Source: Qipengyuania citrea
Lineage (GTDB): Bacteria > Pseudomonadota > Alphaproteobacteria > Sphingomonadales > Sphingomonadaceae
DNA length: 64,000 nt
Assembly: GCF_024171405.1 (NCBI RefSeq)
Contig: NZ_JALJZT010000002.1
Span: forward strand, 2,542,001-2,606,000
Direction of reading: 5' to 3'
The translations under genes and the position numbers were made by a program. The notes under the pieces are model-generated. The model saw only the letters and a list, made by a program, of their open reading frames with translations. It was not told where the DNA came from and made no database searches. Positions 61,147 through 64,000 of the stretch are shown piece after piece (within the stretch, counting starts at the first letter, position 1; each line of letters starts with the position of its first letter).

Positions 61147-64000
61147 ATGAAAATTATACTCAAGAAGACGCTCGAATGGTCGGCCGACAAGCTGTCGGGT
61201 ATCGCCGCGGCTATCGAGAGAGAGGACGAAGCCGTCGAAGCTCCGTCGAAGTTCGTTGATCTTGCGCCGACGGACCAAGCGGACAAATCCGGCGTCTACT
61301 CGGAGGCGCTCGAATACGCGCTCAGCAGACCCAAAGTCTCAAACATTGCGCTCACCGGCCCCTACGGATCGGGCAAGAGCAGCATCATACAGACTTTCCT
61401 TAAGAACTATAACCGCAAGGCGCTTCATATATCGTTGGCGGCCTTCCTGCCCGAAGCCGGTTCCCAAATCGAGAAGGTAAGCCGGCAGGAAATCGAGCGA
61501 AGCATCCTCCAACAGATGCTCTATGGGGAGGACGCCGACAAGCTACCCCTCTCACGGTTCAAGCGGATCAGGTCACCAGGCCTCTCGGCCACCTTCGTCT
61601 CGATCTTCATGACCATCGGCCTGATCGCGCTCTGGCACGTCCTCTCGCAGACCTCGACAGTCGTTGACGGCAGCTTCTTCGTTCCATTGGCGCTCGAAAA
61701 CTGGCGCAACCTAGCAAGCTTCGCATTCGCGACAGCGTTCCTTTGGGCGACCATCCATCACCTCTACGTCGCCAGCTTCGGCCTATCGTTGAAGAGCATC
61801 TCGCTCAAGGACGCGGAGCTCCGGCCAGCCTCCGACGACCTCGAATCGATCCTGAACCGCCACCTCGACGAGATCATCTACTTCTTCCAGTCAACGGACC
61901 ACGATCTCGTGATCATTGAGGATCTGGACCGGTTCGACAACGCCGAGATTTTCGTGACCCTGAGGGAGATCAACAGCTTGGTAAACGAGAACGCGGGCGT
62001 GAAGCGCAGAGTCCGTTTCCTCTACGCGCTGCGTGACGACATGTTCGCGAACACGGATCGAACGAAGTTCTTCGAATTCATCATCCCGGTCATCCCGATC
62101 ATCAACACTTCGAACTCCATCGACATGGTGCTGCAGCAGGGAGAGAGGTTGGATCTCGACGAGAGGCTCGATCGCCAGTTCCTGCGCGAGGTGTCGCGCC
62201 ACCTCGACGACCTGAGGCTTATCCAGAACGTCTTCAACGAATACGCGATCTACTCGGCCAACATCGAGAGCGACGAGGACAATCTCCTGGACGCCAACAA
62301 GCTGCTGGCCATCCTGATCTACAAGAACGTGTATCCTAGGGACTTCGAACGACTGCATCGCAGCGAAGGGAATCTCGCCCACCTGTTGGGCGGCAAGCCG
62401 AAACTCGTTGCGGAGGGAGAGGCGGCAAAGCGCGATGAGATTACGCAACTCGAAACCCTGCTCGAGTTCGGCGAGCGACAGGTCGCTGCGGACTTGAGGC
62501 AGTTGCGGCAGATCTACGCGATGGAGCTCATCGAGATACTGCCGGCAAATACGCTGAGCGTTGGCCTGAACCATAGCGTGATGGTTTCGCTATCCGATCT
62601 AACCGGACACGACGGCTTCGACGAGTTGGTGGTCGCGCCTAACATAATCGCACGGGTCTACAACCAGAACCAAAGGTGCGACATCTCCGAACTTCAGCAC
62701 CGTGTCGATCCAGACAATACCTACGAGGAGCGGAAGTCGGCCATCAAAGCGAAGGCGCACGATACTCGGAACGACACCATGCGCCGCATCCGAACTCTGC
62801 GCGCCGAGATCGCTTCATTAAGGACGAGCAGGTTCGAGAATCTTCTGCGTTCGAACGCCGATAGGCTGGATGAGCTCTTCTCTCCGTTCGGGGAGAACGG
62901 TGCGCTGGCGCGCTACCTGATCCTCGAAGGTCATTTGGATGATACCTACTATCAATACACTTCGCTGTTCCATTCCGGTCGCCTGTCTCCTGACGACAAC
63001 AGGTTCCTCATCCAGATCCGCGCCTTCACCACCCCCGAGCCGGACTTTCCGATCGACAACCCGACGGAGGTCGCCGCAGCCATGAGGGACGACGACTTCC
63101 GGCAAAGCTACGTGCTGAACGTCGCTCTAGTAGATTGCCTCTTGGCCGATCCCGACCGATACGCCGATCAAATCACGAAACTTCTGGAGTTCATGTCGGC
63201 CAACTTCGAAAAGGCCGAAAACTTCCTCGATGTCTACTATGCCAGCGGAACCGGGGTCCCGTCGTTGCTCGACGCCCTCTCAGCAAGGTGGAACGGCTTC
63301 GTCCCGGCGGTCATCTCCAGTGAGCGGAACATCTCCCACGTCACCCGCGTGCTGAACTCGCTGTCCAAAAGGCGATTAGGGAAACTTGCCACGCGGTTCG
63401 ACGAATTCCCTCGGTTCGTGACGGAGAACCTCCCGAAGATTCTCGCGGAGGTGCCGGAACTCGATCCCATACGCCTCGAAAGCCTCGGCATGGCAGTCGA
63501 GGACCTCTCGTCCATCGAGTCGCATCAGGTCGTCCTGCGTCACATGTTCGAAAGAGGATTCTTCGAATTGTCCTTCGAGAACCTGGCCTACGCCTACGAA
63601 AAACTGCTGGGCGAGAAGAACGTCGAGGGGTTGCGATCCAGCAACTACACTACGCTGAGGGCGGTTAGTAACACGCCTCTGTCGGAGAGAGTTGAGCGCG
63701 ACTTCGCCGTCTACCTCGGCAAGGTCCTGTTGGAACTCAAAGGCAACACCGAGGAGAGCCCAGACGCCCTGTTGGCGATTATCAATAGGGACGATGTTGA
63801 CGAGGAGGCCGTTGAACATTTCCTGACGCGCCAAACCACCTTCATCCCCAAGCTCGAAAACGTCCCGGCGCGATGGGTCCCGAAGCTGTTCAACCTAGGA
63901 CGCATCCAACCGACATGGTCCAACTGTCTCGCCTTCATGGATGCGGAAGGCTACGAAAAGGAGCAACTCGCCGATTACCTCGATCGCGACGAGGTGCGGG
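61147..64000 (+). CDS. Large membrane-anchored P-loop NTPase, YobI/KAP-like (3' end beyond window)
   Basis: One frame stays open from the ATG at 61147 to the last base (951 codons seen). Walker A is GPYGSGKS (residues 71-78); two transmembrane helices follow (about 146-167 and 189-210); Walker B with the double acid is DLVIIEDLD (253-261). Insertion of membrane helices between Walker A and B is the hallmark of KAP-family NTPases and fits YobI-type proteins. The rest is a long helical region without recognised domains. Codon use (ATA, AGA/AGG, CTA, TTA more frequent) differs from the chromosome, indicating transfer. A defence role is possible but unproven. Confidence 0.85.
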   Translation, partial: MKIILKKTLEWSADKLSGIAAAIEREDEAVEAPSKFVDLAPTDQADKSGVYSEALEYALSRPKVSNIALTGPYGSGKSSIIQTFLKNYNRKALHISLAAFLPEAGSQIEKVSRQEIERSILQQMLYGEDADKLPLSRFKRIRSPGLSATFVSIFMTIGLIALWHVLSQTSTVVDGSFFVPLALENWRNLASFAFATAFLWATIHHLYVASFGLSLKSISLKDAELRPASDDLESILNRHLDEIIYFFQSTDHDLVIIEDLDRFDNAEIFVTLREINSLVNENAGVKRRVRFLYALRDDMFANTDRTKFFEFIIPVIPIINTSNSIDMVLQQGERLDLDERLDRQFLREVSRHLDDLRLIQNVFNEYAIYSANIESDEDNLLDANKLLAILIYKNVYPRDFERLHRSEGNLAHLLGGKPKLVAEGEAAKRDEITQLETLLEFGERQVAADLRQLRQIYAMELIEILPANTLSVGLNHSVMVSLSDLTGHDGFDELVVAPNIIARVYNQNQRCDISELQHRVDPDNTYEERKSAIKAKAHDTRNDTMRRIRTLRAEIASLRTSRFENLLRSNADRLDELFSPFGENGALARYLILEGHLDDTYYQYTSLFHSGRLSPDDNRFLIQIRAFTTPEPDFPIDNPTEVAAAMRDDDFRQSYVLNVALVDCLLADPDRYADQITKLLEFMSANFEKAENFLDVYYASGTGVPSLLDALSARWNGFVPAVISSERNISHVTRVLNSLSKRRLGKLATRFDEFPRFVTENLPKILAEVPELDPIRLESLGMAVEDLSSIESHQVVLRHMFERGFFELSFENLAYAYEKLLGEKNVEGLRSSNYTTLRAVSNTPLSERVERDFAVYLGKVLLELKGNTEESPDALLAIINRDDVDEEAVEHFLTRQTTFIPKLENVPARWVPKLFNLGRIQPTWSNCLAFMDAEGYEKEQLADYLDRDEVR

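Overview
The window is high-GC chromosomal DNA from an alphaproteobacterium, most likely a sphingomonad of the Erythrobacteraceae type. This rests on the complete NepR/EcfG/PhyR general stress response set, the mitochondrial-type complex accessory genes (NDUFA12, SdhAF4/DUF1674), a large TonB-dependent receptor beside a TonB-like gene, HWE-family kinases, and class I PHA metabolism. The exact genus is inference. Genes are tightly packed, often with ATGA or TGATG stop/start overlaps.

Layout. 1-10.8 kb: cytochrome P450 tail, SDH assembly factor, RsmB-type rRNA methyltransferase, two exported proteins (S33 hydrolase, TPR-like protein), a possible hotdog protein, MsrA, an exported methyltransferase, an AguB-type amidase, an M20 peptidase and FolK. 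10.9-14.4 kb: tRNA-Lys, then a four-gene coupled operon in which a two-subunit CoA-transferase sits between glutathione-dependent formaldehyde dehydrogenase and S-formylglutathione hydrolase. 14.4-18 kb: DUF421 protein, a queuosine-precursor transporter with a switch-like leader, a nucleoside transporter and a 2OG-Fe(II) oxygenase. 18.3-24.8 kb: TonB receptor, TonB-like protein, and a bacteriophytochrome kinase-receiver fusion with its heme oxygenase. 24.9-29.1 kb: a PHA-system small protein, an XpaC-like and a TelA protein, and a fatty-acyl-AMP ligase. 29.3-36.2 kb: RecX, DUF192, NDUFA12, DUF2155, Aat, tRNA-Trp, LOG protein, ThiD, DUF1272, GlmM and SodB.

36.3-42.6 kb is the general stress response locus: AI-2E-type membrane protein, EcfG sigma factor, NepR anti-sigma, a CHASE-type HWE sensor kinase, PhyR, a Crp/Fnr regulator with an FNR-like cysteine set, and a single-domain response regulator. 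Both nepR-ecfG and phyR have perfect EcfG promoters (GGAAC-N16-CGTT). A third, near-perfect site (GGAAC-N16-CGTA) precedes a gene-free ~90-nt unit that folds into a hairpin exposing a C-rich loop and ends in a 15-bp intrinsic terminator: a strong candidate for a stress-induced small RNA of the GsrN type.

42.7-57.3 kb: GNAT-like proteins, a fatty acid desaturase, LptF/LptG, ClpS, a phasin with two palindromic operators, PHA synthase, an aminotransferase, an orphan winged-helix regulator, a crotonase, a lipoprotein, and an Rrf2 regulator divergent from a membrane/AhpD-like protein across a triple half-site operator, then a GFA protein. 57.3-64 kb is more accessory: an orphan alpha-helical pore-forming-toxin-like protein, a small HTH protein, a thioesterase-like protein, tRNA-Cys, and, directly after the tRNA, a large membrane-anchored P-loop NTPase (YobI/KAP-like) that runs off the right edge and has visibly different codon use. 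That suggests the left end of a tRNA-linked genomic island.
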